64,000 bases of DNA from Carnobacterium sp. CP1 (GCF_001483965.1 NZ_CP010796.1:2029501-2093500), one strand, 5' to 3'. Shown: positions 18,767 to 27,423, counted from the first letter of the stretch. Notes: generated from the sequence alone by a model not told the origin. Translations and numbers: made by a program.

Positions 18767-18973
18767 ATAGCTAATGTATTAATATATATAATTGCGAATA
18801 TCTATTAAAAGAGCAAACGATAAGCATGCGGGAGGTAGTATATCACTAGAGCTAAGCGTATAGGAGATAAAACAGGAAAAAGATTGGATAGTTCATTCAC
18901 CTAGTGAGTAACGATCAAAGCTGCAAAAACTTAGGTTATAAAATAAAATCAACAAGAACAAGGAGAGGGGTAG
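18767..18973 (+). other. Long 5' leader of the deoxynucleoside kinase operon
   Basis: About 200 bases lie between the promoter and the ATG. TCACTAG near 18844 and CTAGTGA near 18901 could close a stem. I cannot match it to a known riboswitch, and no terminator is visible in it. The last bases, AAGGAG and GGGG, provide the ribosome site for the kinase. Confidence 0.35.
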
Positions 18974-19639
18974 ATGGCGATTTTAGTAATAGGCGGAATG
19001 ATTGGTGCGGGAAAAACAAGTGTAGCTAATCTTTTAGGAGGAGCTTTAGATAGTGAAGTGTTTTATGAAAATGTAGAGGATAACGAAATCTTGCCTTTGT
19101 TTTATACAGCAAGCGAGGAGGAACAAAGCTTAAAAAGGTATCCGTTTTTATTGCAACTGGAATTTTTAAATAGTCGTTTTAAAAGTATTAAAGAGGCGTT
19201 ACATAATAAAAACAATGTTTTAGATCGTTCCATCTATGAAGACTGGTATTTTGCTAAAGTAAACGCAAATTTAGGGCGCATTTCAGACACCGAGTTTAAT
19301 ATATACGAGAAATTGCTCAATAATATGATGGAAGAATTACAAGAACTTCCTAAAAAGTCCCCGGATCTAATGGTCTATTTGCAAGGGTCTTTTGAAACGA
19401 TTCTTTACCGTATCGGTTTGAGAGGCAGAGACTTTGAGCAAGACCAAAGTTTACTTGATTACTATAAAGCGCTTTGGGAAGGATATGACCATTGGGTTAC
19501 GAAACACTACAATGCTTCTGATGTGCTGATCATTAACATTGACGATATTGATGTAGTCAATAACCCAGAGGATGCCTATGCTGTTGTAACAATGGTCAAA
19601 GATAAATTAGCAGAGATGGAGAATAGAATGAATGAATAA
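18974..19639 (+). CDS. Deoxynucleoside kinase (deoxyadenosine/deoxyguanosine kinase type)
   Basis: The 221-residue kinase has the P-loop GGMIGAGKTS, the DRS motif in VLDRSIYEDWYF that binds phosphate and sugar, and a lid region with RGRDFEQD. The dNK family phosphorylates imported deoxynucleosides to dNMPs. Lactobacilli carry paired dAK/dGK enzymes of this type; the base specificity here is not determinable. The nucleoside permease gene overlaps its 3' end by 8 bases, which supports a salvage operon controlled by NrdR boxes. Confidence 0.93.
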   Translation: MAILVIGGMIGAGKTSVANLLGGALDSEVFYENVEDNEILPLFYTASEEEQSLKRYPFLLQLEFLNSRFKSIKEALHNKNNVLDRSIYEDWYFAKVNANLGRISDTEFNIYEKLLNNMMEELQELPKKSPDLMVYLQGSFETILYRIGLRGRDFEQDQSLLDYYKALWEGYDHWVTKHYNASDVLIINIDDIDVVNNPEDAYAVVTMVKDKLAEMENRMNE

Positions 19640-20810
19640 ATTAGTAACAATTTTGGGCATTATAGTCATGCTGGGGATTTTATATCTCTTATCAGATAAT
19701 AAAAAAGCAATCAATAAAAGAACCGTAGCTACTGCTTTGGGAGCGCAGTTAGTTTTGTCGCTATTCTTAATTAAAGTTCCTGTGGGCAGCTGGATCATTG
19801 AACAGTTAGCAGGAGCTGTAACTAAGTTGTTTAGTTTTGCTAACGAGGGGCTTGCTTTTGTTTTTGGGGATTTATTTGGAAAAGGGTATTTCTTTATTGA
19901 TGTACTAGGCGTCATTATTTTCTTATCTGCCTTAACAGGTATTTTAGGCTATTTAGGTATAGTAGGTTGGGTAGTTAAAGTAATCGGAGGGGCTGTAGGC
20001 AAATTATTAGGCACCGAGAAAGCGGAGTCTTTTGTAGCTGTAGCTAATATGTTGTTAGGCCAGACAGAAGCACCTTTCTTAGTTGCTAAGTATCTGCCTA
20101 ACATGACGAAGTCAGAATTGATGACCGTTTTGGTTTCAGGTATGGGATCCATGTCCGCTTCTATCTTAGTTGGGTATAGTTTGCTCGGTATTCCTATGAA
20201 ATGGCTTTTGATTACAACGGCTTTGGTTCCTTTTGGGTCATTGCTCGTCGCTAAGATCTTAACGCCAGAGACAGAAATCAGTAAAGTATCAGACGTAACA
20301 TTAGACCGCAAAGGCGCTAACACATCCGTTTTTTCCGCTATGGCTGAGGGAATCAACAACGGGTTGCAAATGGTTTTAGGTATCGGTGCTAGTTTGATTG
20401 CAGGTATTTCTATTGTAGCGCTGTTAAACAGTTTGTTAGGTTTAGTCGGTACTAGCTTTACAGGGGCTTTAGGCTATATCTTTATGCCTATCGGTTGGCT
20501 AATGGGCTTAGCTGGTTCCGAGGCCATGATAGCCGGGCAGCTTTTAGGGACAAAATTATCGATTAATGAATTCGTAGCTTATGCAGATCTAGCGCCTTTG
20601 ATGACAGATTTATCTGAGAGAGCCATAGCGATGTTATCCGTTGCTGTGGGTAGCTTTGGAGCGTTCTCTAGTATAGCTATTTGTGTGACAGGTTTATCAG
20701 TATTTGCTCCAACTAGAAAAAATGATTTGTCTAAACTAGCTTTGCGAGGAATGTTAGGCGGCTTTATTGTTCCGATATTATCTGCAATGTTTATAGGGTT
20801 ATTTTTATAA
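19632..20810 (+). CDS. nupC: Concentrative nucleoside transporter (NupC family)
   Basis: The 392-residue membrane protein belongs to the CNT family of cation-coupled nucleoside importers. The core motifs GQTEAPFLV and AGSEAMIAGQ are the family's paired nucleoside/Na+ binding regions (LGQTEAP, then GSEAM). Its start lies within the end of the kinase gene with GGAG upstream, indicating translational coupling. It would supply the deoxynucleosides that the kinase phosphorylates. Confidence 0.95.
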   Translation: MNKLVTILGIIVMLGILYLLSDNKKAINKRTVATALGAQLVLSLFLIKVPVGSWIIEQLAGAVTKLFSFANEGLAFVFGDLFGKGYFFIDVLGVIIFLSALTGILGYLGIVGWVVKVIGGAVGKLLGTEKAESFVAVANMLLGQTEAPFLVAKYLPNMTKSELMTVLVSGMGSMSASILVGYSLLGIPMKWLLITTALVPFGSLLVAKILTPETEISKVSDVTLDRKGANTSVFSAMAEGINNGLQMVLGIGASLIAGISIVALLNSLLGLVGTSFTGALGYIFMPIGWLMGLAGSEAMIAGQLLGTKLSINEFVAYADLAPLMTDLSERAIAMLSVAVGSFGAFSSIAICVTGLSVFAPTRKNDLSKLALRGMLGGFIVPILSAMFIGLFL

Positions 20811-20839
20811 AAAAGTCATTTTGTTAAGTGCTATAAGTA

Positions 20840-20886
20840 AAAATAAGACCGCTGATCCTAACAAATCAGCAGGTCTTATTTTTTTC
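20840..20886 (+). terminator. Terminator of the kinase-nupC operon
   Basis: AAATAAGACC and CTGAT pair with ATCAG and GGTCTTATTT, followed by a T run. Confidence 0.88.
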
Positions 20887-20929
20887 ATTTTTAATTAAAA
20901 AAACATTCAGTTAGTGCTCTTTTTAAAAC

Positions 20930-21040
20930 ACTATTCAATTACTAGAACTGGTCCTTTTGAAGAAATACTGTGTATCGCTAAAAATAAAGCACTCAATGAA
21001 GCGTGGGAAGCTGTATTGAACTTATACAGTGAACAGTAGA
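20930..21040 (+). pseudogene. Possible gene remnant
   Basis: An open frame without a start codon reads TRTGPFEEILCIAKNKALNE and ends LNLYSEQ at a stop near 21040. It looks like the C-terminal end of a lost gene, but I do not recognise the family and the evidence is only that the frame is protein-like. Confidence 0.25.
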
Positions 21041-21047
21041 AGAAAGA

Positions 21048-22082
21048 CTAAAACAACCAGATAATCAATAAAACGGCAATGATGACTTGGAAAAGGCCGA
21101 TCAATAGCCCGTAAAGCATAGTTTTTGGTCCTTCTTTAATAATATCCGAAAAATTTACACGTAAGCCAATTGCAGCTAAAGCAGCAATCTCAAATTGATT
21201 GCTGATGGTTTCTGCACCGTGAAGGGCTGATTGAGGCAGCTGAGTAAAACTTCTAAGGATAAATAAAAGAAAGAAACCAATAATAAACCAAGGAATGCCA
21301 ATTGATTTTTCCGGATTTTTATCAGCAGCCGAGACAACAGTTGTTTTAGAAAACAACGGCTCTTCTTCATTTACATTTAATTTACCGTATATAAGTGCAA
21401 CAGCTACAATAAGAAGAACTCTCATCAATTTGAATACAATGGCTAAATTAGTTACTTCTCCGCTGACTAATTTAGCAGATGCGATAACTTGACCGATTGA
21501 TTGGACTGTTCCGCCGATTAGAGCTGAGGTTTGAACAGCTTCGTTATGGTAAAGAACAGAAGAAATAAGCGGCAATAAAATCATCAAGAATGTTCCTACA
21601 ATGTTGACAGCCGTAATGGACATGCCTTTGTCTTTATCGTTTGCTTTAATGACAGGAGAAACTGTACCGATTGCAGAAGAACCGCAAACGGCGTTACCGG
21701 CCCCCATTAATAATGAAAATTTCTTGTTAAATTTCATAGCACGGCCAATCCAATAAGTTATAAAAATAGTAGCAATCATTTGAAGAAGAATGAAAATAAA
21801 ACCGATAGAGCCAACTTGTTTGATGATTTGGAAATTAAGAATCAATCCATTTAAAACAATGGACAGTTCTAACAATGTCTTTTCAGAGAATTTGGTACCG
21901 CTGTTTAAAGAAGGTTTATTTAATAGTGTATTTCCTAGTAAAATTCCTATAAAAATAGCAATTAATGCCGAACCCATAGTAGGCAGAAAAACAGCTAGGT
22001 ATTGACTAAATATAGAAACAATTATACTGATAAATAAACCAGGCAGAATAAGTTTTGATTTTTTCTTTAGTTGAGTTAGCAT
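21048..22082 (-). CDS. YeiH-family putative sulfate exporter (UPF0324)
   Basis: The 344-residue protein has about ten membrane helices. The motif MGAGNAVCGSSAIGTVSPVIK and the following IGGTVQSIGQVIASA are characteristic of the YeiH/UPF0324 family, often annotated as sulfate exporters, though transport has rarely been shown. The frame extends upstream to 22442 across the divergent LysR gene, but AAGGAGAG lies just before ATG 22082, which I take as the start. The paired LysR gene resembles the yeiH-yeiE arrangement. Confidence 0.87.
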   Translation of the reverse strand: MLTQLKKKSKLILPGLFISIIVSIFSQYLAVFLPTMGSALIAIFIGILLGNTLLNKPSLNSGTKFSEKTLLELSIVLNGLILNFQIIKQVGSIGFIFILLQMIATIFITYWIGRAMKFNKKFSLLMGAGNAVCGSSAIGTVSPVIKANDKDKGMSITAVNIVGTFLMILLPLISSVLYHNEAVQTSALIGGTVQSIGQVIASAKLVSGEVTNLAIVFKLMRVLLIVAVALIYGKLNVNEEEPLFSKTTVVSAADKNPEKSIGIPWFIIGFFLLFILRSFTQLPQSALHGAETISNQFEIAALAAIGLRVNFSDIIKEGPKTMLYGLLIGLFQVIIAVLLIIWLF

Positions 22083-22199
22083 CTTGTCTCTCCTTTGTAT
22101 AAACTCTTTTATAAGGGAAAGTTTACGCTTTAATTTGCATAAGTTAAAATAATCATTTATTATACATTTATAAATTAGATTTATAAATGAGGGAAAGCC

Positions 22200-23078
22200 A
22201 TGTTGGACTATCGCTATCAAACATTTCTTACACTTGTGGAAGAAATGAATTACACTCGAACAGCAAAAAAGTTGCATATTACTCAGCCGGCTGTTACGCA
22301 GCACATTCAATACTTGCAGAATCAATTGGAAGTTGAGTTGGTTCATTATGAAGGCAGACAGTTGACGATAACTGAAAAAGGAAAGCAATTGCAAAAAGAC
22401 CTTTTCTTGCTGCAAAAAGAAATACAGCAAATTCAAGAACAATTAAATCCAAAAGAAGAAAGACCTTTCTTTACATTTGGAGCGACACTAACGATCGGCG
22501 AATATATGATGCCAGATCTTATTGAATCTTATATGCAGACTTATCCTACGCACGAGCTTTCTATGGTTGCAGATAATACAAAATCATTGGTTGATTTGTT
22601 GAAACATGGAAAAATTGATTTCGCTTTTGTGGAAGGAGAATTTAACCAGCACTTTTTTGGGTTTCATAAAATTTCTACAGAACCGTTTATTGCAGTATGT
22701 TCAGAAAAAAGCTTTTTATGGAAAAAAGAACAGAACATTACTGATTTATTTTCATATCAATTGTTGACACGAGAACAAGGATCAGGCTCACGTCTAATTT
22801 TAGAGACAGCTTTAAAAAATCAAGGGATTCATTTAGATAGTTTTATAAAAACCATGACGATTGGAAGTATTGGTTCCATCAAGAAGTTAGTGGAAAAGAA
22901 TCTCGGAATCACTTTTTTATATCGTAGAGCGGTTGAAGAAGAACTTAAAAATAACAAGTTAAAAGAAATTAAATTAAAGGATTTTACTATTGAACACCCT
23001 TTTCATTTAATTTATTTAAAGGAAACAAATTTAAAAGGAATGAAAGCAGCAAAAAATTTTATGAATTTTATAAAGTAA
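22200..23078 (+). CDS. LysR-family transcriptional regulator
   Basis: The 292-residue regulator begins with the LysR winged helix (TRTAKKLHITQPAVTQHIQYL) and continues into a substrate-binding-like effector domain (about 90-290). It is divergent from the YeiH-type exporter and likely regulates it, as YeiE does for yeiH in other bacteria; the effector is unknown. GAGGG precedes the ATG. Confidence 0.9.
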   Translation: MLDYRYQTFLTLVEEMNYTRTAKKLHITQPAVTQHIQYLQNQLEVELVHYEGRQLTITEKGKQLQKDLFLLQKEIQQIQEQLNPKEERPFFTFGATLTIGEYMMPDLIESYMQTYPTHELSMVADNTKSLVDLLKHGKIDFAFVEGEFNQHFFGFHKISTEPFIAVCSEKSFLWKKEQNITDLFSYQLLTREQGSGSRLILETALKNQGIHLDSFIKTMTIGSIGSIKKLVEKNLGITFLYRRAVEEELKNNKLKEIKLKDFTIEHPFHLIYLKETNLKGMKAAKNFMNFIK

Positions 23079-23145
23079 ACTCAGATAAAAATCAACTGTT
23101 ATTTCATAAACACATGAAATGGCTTAAACTCATATATCTATAAAC

Positions 23146-23185
23146 AAAAGCAGCAGCTAATTTAATTGGCTGCTGCTTTTGTTTT
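23146..23185 (+). terminator. Terminator of the LysR gene
   Basis: AAAAGCAGCAGC pairs with GCTGCTGCTTTT, followed by T-rich sequence. Confidence 0.85.
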
Positions 23186-23420
23186 AATCCTTAGATTAAT
23201 TAGTTCATACGGATAAGTTGAACGTTGCATTTTAAAATGAAAAACTCAACTCATATTATATTCTGTAATAGTACCTTATTTCTATAGGAAAATAAAACAC
23301 ATGAATTTTTTTGGAGAAGTGCATTGAGATAAGCCACAAGCTTGGAGACGTCTGTTGGTTAGAAGTTATTTTCTATAGTTAGCAAAAGTGAAGGCTCTCT
23401 TATTTTCTACCTCTATTTTC

Positions 23421-23469
23421 TTTCATCAGAACAAGTAGCCTTGCTTAAAAAATACTTGTTCTGATGAAA
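23421..23469. repeat. 17-bp perfect inverted repeat in a gene-free stretch
   Basis: TTTCATCAGAACAAGTA (23421-23437) is repeated in inverted orientation at 23453-23469 with a 15-base loop. There is no T run, so it is not a standard terminator. The surrounding gap (23186-23601) otherwise shows nothing coding. Confidence 0.6.
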
Positions 23470-23601
23470 TATTCTGGCGGGTTCATTATTTAAAATTAAG
23501 TTATCTTCTTGAAAAACTGCCAAATAAATGCAAAATGACAATTCCATTTTTTTTGTCAGCTTACGAAAAAATTAGTTTATGTAAAATCATATGTTGTAAC
23601 C

Positions 23602-23647
23602 AAACAGGTCCTCTAACGCTTTTGCTGTAGCGTTAGAGGACCTGTTT
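23602..23647. terminator. Strong hairpin terminator of the OppA-like gene
   Basis: AAACAGGTCCTCTAACGCT pairs perfectly with AGCGTTAGAGGACCTGTTT around an 8-base loop. It lies 24 bases past the stop codon of the minus-strand gene. Confidence 0.8.
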
Positions 23648-23670
23648 CAATTAATTTATCCTATCAAGGC

Positions 23671-25332
23671 TTAATCTTCAACACTTGCGCGACTTAAGTC
23701 AAACTCTACACCAACGGGGTGGAGAATGATTCCCTTAACAGCAGGATTACGAAGTTGTGTTTCTGCTTCTTGATACAATGGAATGAAGGCAAAGTCATCG
23801 GTCAAGACTTTATGTGCTTGTTGAAGATCGTTCCAACGTTTTTCGTCATCATTGGCATTCGTTGTTTTTGCTAAATCAATAAGAGCGTCAAAATCGGTAT
23901 TTGTGTAGCCGCCTTCGTTGTATGAAGAACCGCTGTATAGAAGGTCCATGAAGTTGATGGCATCAGCGAAGTCAGCTCCCCAACCAGTTTGAAGAATATC
24001 GAAGTCGCGAGAATCAGCTAGAGCAAGACGGTTTTTCTTAGGAACGTTACGCAAATCAAGGGTGATACCTGGTAAGTTGTTTTGAACTTGACCTTGAACA
24101 TATTGGCTGATTTTTTTGTTTTTCTCATCATCATCACCAACTAGAGATAACGTAAGGGTATCAACGCCTAGTTCAGTTTTTGCTTCTTCCCATAGCTCTT
24201 GAGCACGTTGGATGTCGTAAGATAGGAACGTTCCTGCTTCTTCAGCGAAATCAGTACCGGTAGCTGGATTAGTTACAAAGTCAGCTGGTAAAAATCCGCC
24301 GATTTCAGTAGAACCGTCACCTAAAACGGTGTTTACTAAATCATTTGCGTTGATAACTAGACCTAATGCTTCTCTTAATTTAGCATTTTTCAGGTATTCA
24401 TTATCCCAGTTAAATTCCAAATAGGCTGTTCGAGCTTTCTTTTGAACGACAACATTTTCATCACCAGTATACTGTTTTACCATTTCTCCAGTTAGATGAG
24501 CATTATCAACTTGGCCACCTTCAAATAAGTTAACAGCGGTACTTGTTTCTTTTATGACTTGAACATTGATAGTGTCTAAAGCAACGTCATCAGCTGCATA
24601 GTAATCCTCGTTCTTTACTAAGTCCCAAGTTAATCCAGTTCCATCCCAATTTTCCAATACAAATGGACCATTAGCGATGATTGCATCACTAGATGTGCCG
24701 TATTGTTCTCCTTGTTCTTCAACAAAGGCTTGATTTTGGGGAAAGAAAGCCGTGAAGGATAACAAGAATTCAAAATAAGGCGTTGGTTGCGTTAAGTTAA
24801 AAGTAATTTCATAGTCGCCATCAGCAGTAACTCCCAACTCATTTGCATCTTTTTCTCCAGACATAATTTCGTTGGCATTTATAATGGTTTCAGCTAAATA
24901 ACTATACGATGCACCAGTGTCAGGATTTACTAATTTTTGTATGCCATACACGAAATCATGGGCAGTAACAGGATCCCCATTAGACCATACAGCATCTTCA
25001 CGAAGTTTATATGTATAAGTCAGTCCGTCTTCCGAGATAACTCCTTCTTCAGCTGCAATTGCCGGTACGGGGTCTCCCTCTTCGTCGATCCTCAATAACC
25101 CTTCGATAACATGGCCTAAATAGTTTGCACTATTGTTATCGGTAATTAAAGTAGTATCCATGGTAGCTAATTCTGTGGGTGCAGTATAATGAACAACCTG
25201 CCCCTCGGGATTTACGCTTGTGCTGCTTGCGGATTCAGTACTCGTTGAACTTGAAGAGTCTCCATTTCCGCTACATGCTGTTAATAAAAGTGCAGCCCCA
25301 ATTGAAGCCGCTAATTTGTAAGACAATTTCAT
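23671..25332 (-). CDS. Oligopeptide ABC transporter substrate-binding lipoprotein (OppA family)
   Basis: The 553-residue protein is a family 5 extracellular solute-binding protein. A signal peptide ends in the lipobox LLTACSGNG, so it is lipid-anchored outside the cell. TYKLREDAVWSNGDPVTAHDF is the SBP_bac_5 signature. No permease or ATPase gene accompanies it, so it must work with an Opp system elsewhere or act as a peptide/pheromone receptor, as known for orphan OppA paralogues. AAGGAG precedes the ATG. Confidence 0.93.
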   Translation of the reverse strand: MKLSYKLAASIGAALLLTACSGNGDSSSSTSTESASSTSVNPEGQVVHYTAPTELATMDTTLITDNNSANYLGHVIEGLLRIDEEGDPVPAIAAEEGVISEDGLTYTYKLREDAVWSNGDPVTAHDFVYGIQKLVNPDTGASYSYLAETIINANEIMSGEKDANELGVTADGDYEITFNLTQPTPYFEFLLSFTAFFPQNQAFVEEQGEQYGTSSDAIIANGPFVLENWDGTGLTWDLVKNEDYYAADDVALDTINVQVIKETSTAVNLFEGGQVDNAHLTGEMVKQYTGDENVVVQKKARTAYLEFNWDNEYLKNAKLREALGLVINANDLVNTVLGDGSTEIGGFLPADFVTNPATGTDFAEEAGTFLSYDIQRAQELWEEAKTELGVDTLTLSLVGDDDEKNKKISQYVQGQVQNNLPGITLDLRNVPKKNRLALADSRDFDILQTGWGADFADAINFMDLLYSGSSYNEGGYTNTDFDALIDLAKTTNANDDEKRWNDLQQAHKVLTDDFAFIPLYQEAETQLRNPAVKGIILHPVGVEFDLSRASVED

Positions 25333-25474
25333 TATTATTACTCCTTTATCTACTTAGTTTAATACAGCTGTGTTTGTCATGAAATTCTCCCATCAAACAA
25401 TAGATTGTGAGATGGGAAAGGATCCTTAAACAACTAGTTTGAGGACTCATTAGTACAAAGAATTGTCTATCCGG

Positions 25475-26557
25475 TTAGATTGCAACCGATTGAGTCAAAG
25501 ATTCCACAGCTTTCATTGCCTGTAACACATCTTCTTTTGTAACTCCCGGTACCGCCAAATTAAAGGTTTCAGCATCAGATGCAGCGAATGCAGCTACTTT
25601 TTCAGCTTTTTTCAATACTTCTTCAGTTACGCCAAAATCAGAAAAACGATGAGGGAATTGGTTTTCCACAAAGAAAGGCAGTAATTTTCGGACTTCTGCT
25701 TGGTCACCGGAAGCCCAAAGCTGAACAAGAACCCCATAAGCTACTTTTACACCATGTTCAAAAGCATGGGTTTCGTGAACGAGCGACATTCCGTTATGAA
25801 TGGCATGTGCTCCAGCCATTCGACCATATTCACCGGCAAATCCGCCAACTGTTCCAGCAATCGCCACAACTGCTTCTGCAACGCGCTGGAATGCAGGTGT
25901 TAATTCACCGCGTTCCAAACTTTCTAATGCTTCTTTGCTGTCTTTTAGAAGCAGCTCTTGAGTAACTTTTGCAGTTTTCAATCCGACTTGTACCATAGCA
26001 GGCAATTCAGTAGCTACATGTCGAGTGATGCCTTCTGCTTCATACCATTTAGCCAACGTATCTCCGATGCCGCCCATAAAATATTTTTTAGGAGATTCTA
26101 CCAATAAATCTAAATCCATTAAACACAACAGAGCAGCTTTTTCGTAATAATCAACGACTTTAAATGAGTGATCAGGATGATAAACGGCGGAAAGTGGAGT
26201 ATAGGCAGCACAGGTTCCTAATACAGTAGGAATGGTGACATACTCAACTTGTAATAAATCCGCTGTTCCTTTTGCAGTATCCAAAGCACGTCCACCGCCG
26301 ATTCCGACTATACAATCGGTACCTTCTATAAGTTTGGAGAGGCGAGCCATATCTTCATGGGAAGCAGTGCCATCATACTGATAAACAGGTAATTCTAAAG
26401 AACCTTTATAATATTTTTGGAAAGCTTTATATGACAACTCGCCAGTGATGATAACGGGAGTGGCAAAAGAGGATAACTTTTCATCTAAATAGTTTAGTGC
26501 TCCTGGTTCACACAAAAACTGACCGGGACCTGGACGAACAACTTGACTTAAACGCAT
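25475..26557 (-). CDS. Iron-containing alcohol dehydrogenase family oxidoreductase (HcxA/GldA-like)
   Basis: The 360-residue protein has the GldA-type NAD-binding motif GIGGGRALDTAKG. Metal ligands are suggested by GGIGDTLAKWYEAEG, HAIHNGMS and HETHAFEHG. The GDTLAKWYEA segment resembles E. coli HcxA (YbdH), which reduces 2-oxo acids such as 2-oxobutanoate, more than true glycerol dehydrogenase; this assignment is from memory of the family. A structured leader with a short Ile-rich ORF lies upstream (26734-26912). AGAAGG precedes the ATG at a distance of about 9 bases. Confidence 0.8.
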   Translation of the reverse strand: MRLSQVVRPGPGQFLCEPGALNYLDEKLSSFATPVIITGELSYKAFQKYYKGSLELPVYQYDGTASHEDMARLSKLIEGTDCIVGIGGGRALDTAKGTADLLQVEYVTIPTVLGTCAAYTPLSAVYHPDHSFKVVDYYEKAALLCLMDLDLLVESPKKYFMGGIGDTLAKWYEAEGITRHVATELPAMVQVGLKTAKVTQELLLKDSKEALESLERGELTPAFQRVAEAVVAIAGTVGGFAGEYGRMAGAHAIHNGMSLVHETHAFEHGVKVAYGVLVQLWASGDQAEVRKLLPFFVENQFPHRFSDFGVTEEVLKKAEKVAAFAASDAETFNLAVPGVTKEDVLQAMKAVESLTQSVAI

Positions 26558-26619
26558 AATAAATACCTTCTTTCTGTTATTTAAGAGATTATCTTGCTAA
26601 AGAGACTGCAGTAGGAAAT

Positions 26620-26709
26620 TCATAAGAATAGTTCCAATTTGTGCTGGTGAAATTTGTATCTACAGTTCAGTTTCATTAAATATTTAATAAAACTAATGTC
26701 ACTTTCCAT
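26620..26709 (-). CDS. Small ORF between attenuator and dehydrogenase gene
   Basis: This 29-codon frame begins MESDISFIKYLMKLN and ends LELFL. AAAGGA and GGTGAT precede the ATG. It lies after the leader terminator and before the dehydrogenase, in the same direction. I do not recognise the peptide; it may be translated, or be chance. Confidence 0.3.
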   Translation of the reverse strand: MESDISFIKYLMKLNCRYKFHQHKLELFL

Positions 26710-26733
26710 ATCACCACATCCTTTCGAGAAAAT

Positions 26734-26912
26734 AAAAAGACCACCTATTCAATAAATGAATGGGTGATCTAAATCCCATTCAACCAAACAAGCGTGAATA
26801 GGACTTAAACTACTGTAAAAAACCTACAGTGCTTAAATCCTGGTTCTAATAATAATAGCTGTTTGGTTGAGTAAATATGTCATGGGATCTTTCCTCTCAT
26901 AAGTTAATAATG
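26734..26912 (-). promoter_or_regulatory. Leader-peptide transcription attenuator
   Basis: On the minus strand a short ORF is followed by mutually exclusive stems. Strand 1 (26840-26833) pairs with strand 2 (26809-26801), with an inner CTGTA/TACAG. The terminator is 26769-26757 with 26751-26739, then five U. Strand 2's CCTATTCA (26802-26795) can instead pair with TGAATAGG (26751-26744) in the terminator. A further long-range pairing, CAACCAAACA (26869-26860) with TGTTTGGTTG (26790-26781), is possible. This is the logic of amino-acid attenuation. Confidence 0.6.
26833..26883 (-). CDS. Candidate leader peptide, 16 residues
   Basis: The ORF encodes MTYLLNQTAIIIRTRI. AGAGGAAAG stands at normal distance before the ATG. 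Three consecutive Ile codons (ATT) and a fourth before the stop would let ribosomes stall when isoleucine is scarce; the stop codon lies in strand 1 of the first hairpin. Translation is inferred from position and ribosome site only. Confidence 0.5.
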   Translation of the reverse strand: MTYLLNQTAIIIRTRI

Positions 26913-26914
26913 AT

Positions 26915-26943
26915 AGCATAACGCTTTATGGTTAAAAACTCAA
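26915..26943 (-). promoter_or_regulatory. Promoter of the attenuator-dehydrogenase transcript
   Basis: TTGAGT (26943-26938), a 17-base spacer and TATGCT (26920-26915), about 30 bases before the leader ORF. Confidence 0.5.
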
Positions 26944-27074
26944 CCCTTTTTATCATCGTATTGTAATCTTAAGTTAATGAAGCGGCTTGAATTAAACACT
27001 GTAAACCAACATATCCTATTAATTCTAAATTATTTTAGGCATAATGGAATGACAAACAAAAAAGGAGTTTAACT

Positions 27075-27236
27075 ATGAAGCTAACTAACGCATCACTGAT
27101 TATCGCAATAATCTTCGGAGTAGGTCTGATGTTAATGAAAGTTCCTTATCCTTCTTTATTCCTGTATTTTATTCCGGCAATTATTATTGTAAATGTTATT
27201 AGGATATGGGAAAAAAACAAACTGAAAAAAGACTGA
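27075..27236 (+). CDS. Small membrane protein, 53 residues
   Basis: AAAGGAG lies 7 bases before the ATG. The peptide starts MKLTNASLIIAIIFGVGLML, has two hydrophobic segments (about 8-22 and 28-42) and a basic tail EKNKLKKD. No family is recognised. The ribosome site and membrane-protein composition argue that it is real. Confidence 0.6.
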   Translation: MKLTNASLIIAIIFGVGLMLMKVPYPSLFLYFIPAIIIVNVIRIWEKNKLKKD

Positions 27237-27423
27237 TTATTCTAAAAATCCGATATAGCAATTTTATCGTACTCTATTAGGAAGTTTCTAATATCTAATG
27301 CTTTAATTCTTATTTATGCAATTCAACTGTAACTTATCGTTTAATCAACGGGTTCGATTGTTATGTTATTTTAATCAGTTAAACTATACTTGTAGTGAAG
27401 CGAAAAAAGGGACGGTGTCTATT

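Noticed and set aside
20887-21047. Intact small gene
   Set aside because: The protein-like frame ending YSEQ has no start codon or ribosome site; listed only as a possible remnant.
22083-22442. N-terminal extension of the YeiH exporter frame
   Set aside because: It overlaps the divergent LysR gene for about 240 bases, has no ribosome site, and the family starts at 22082.
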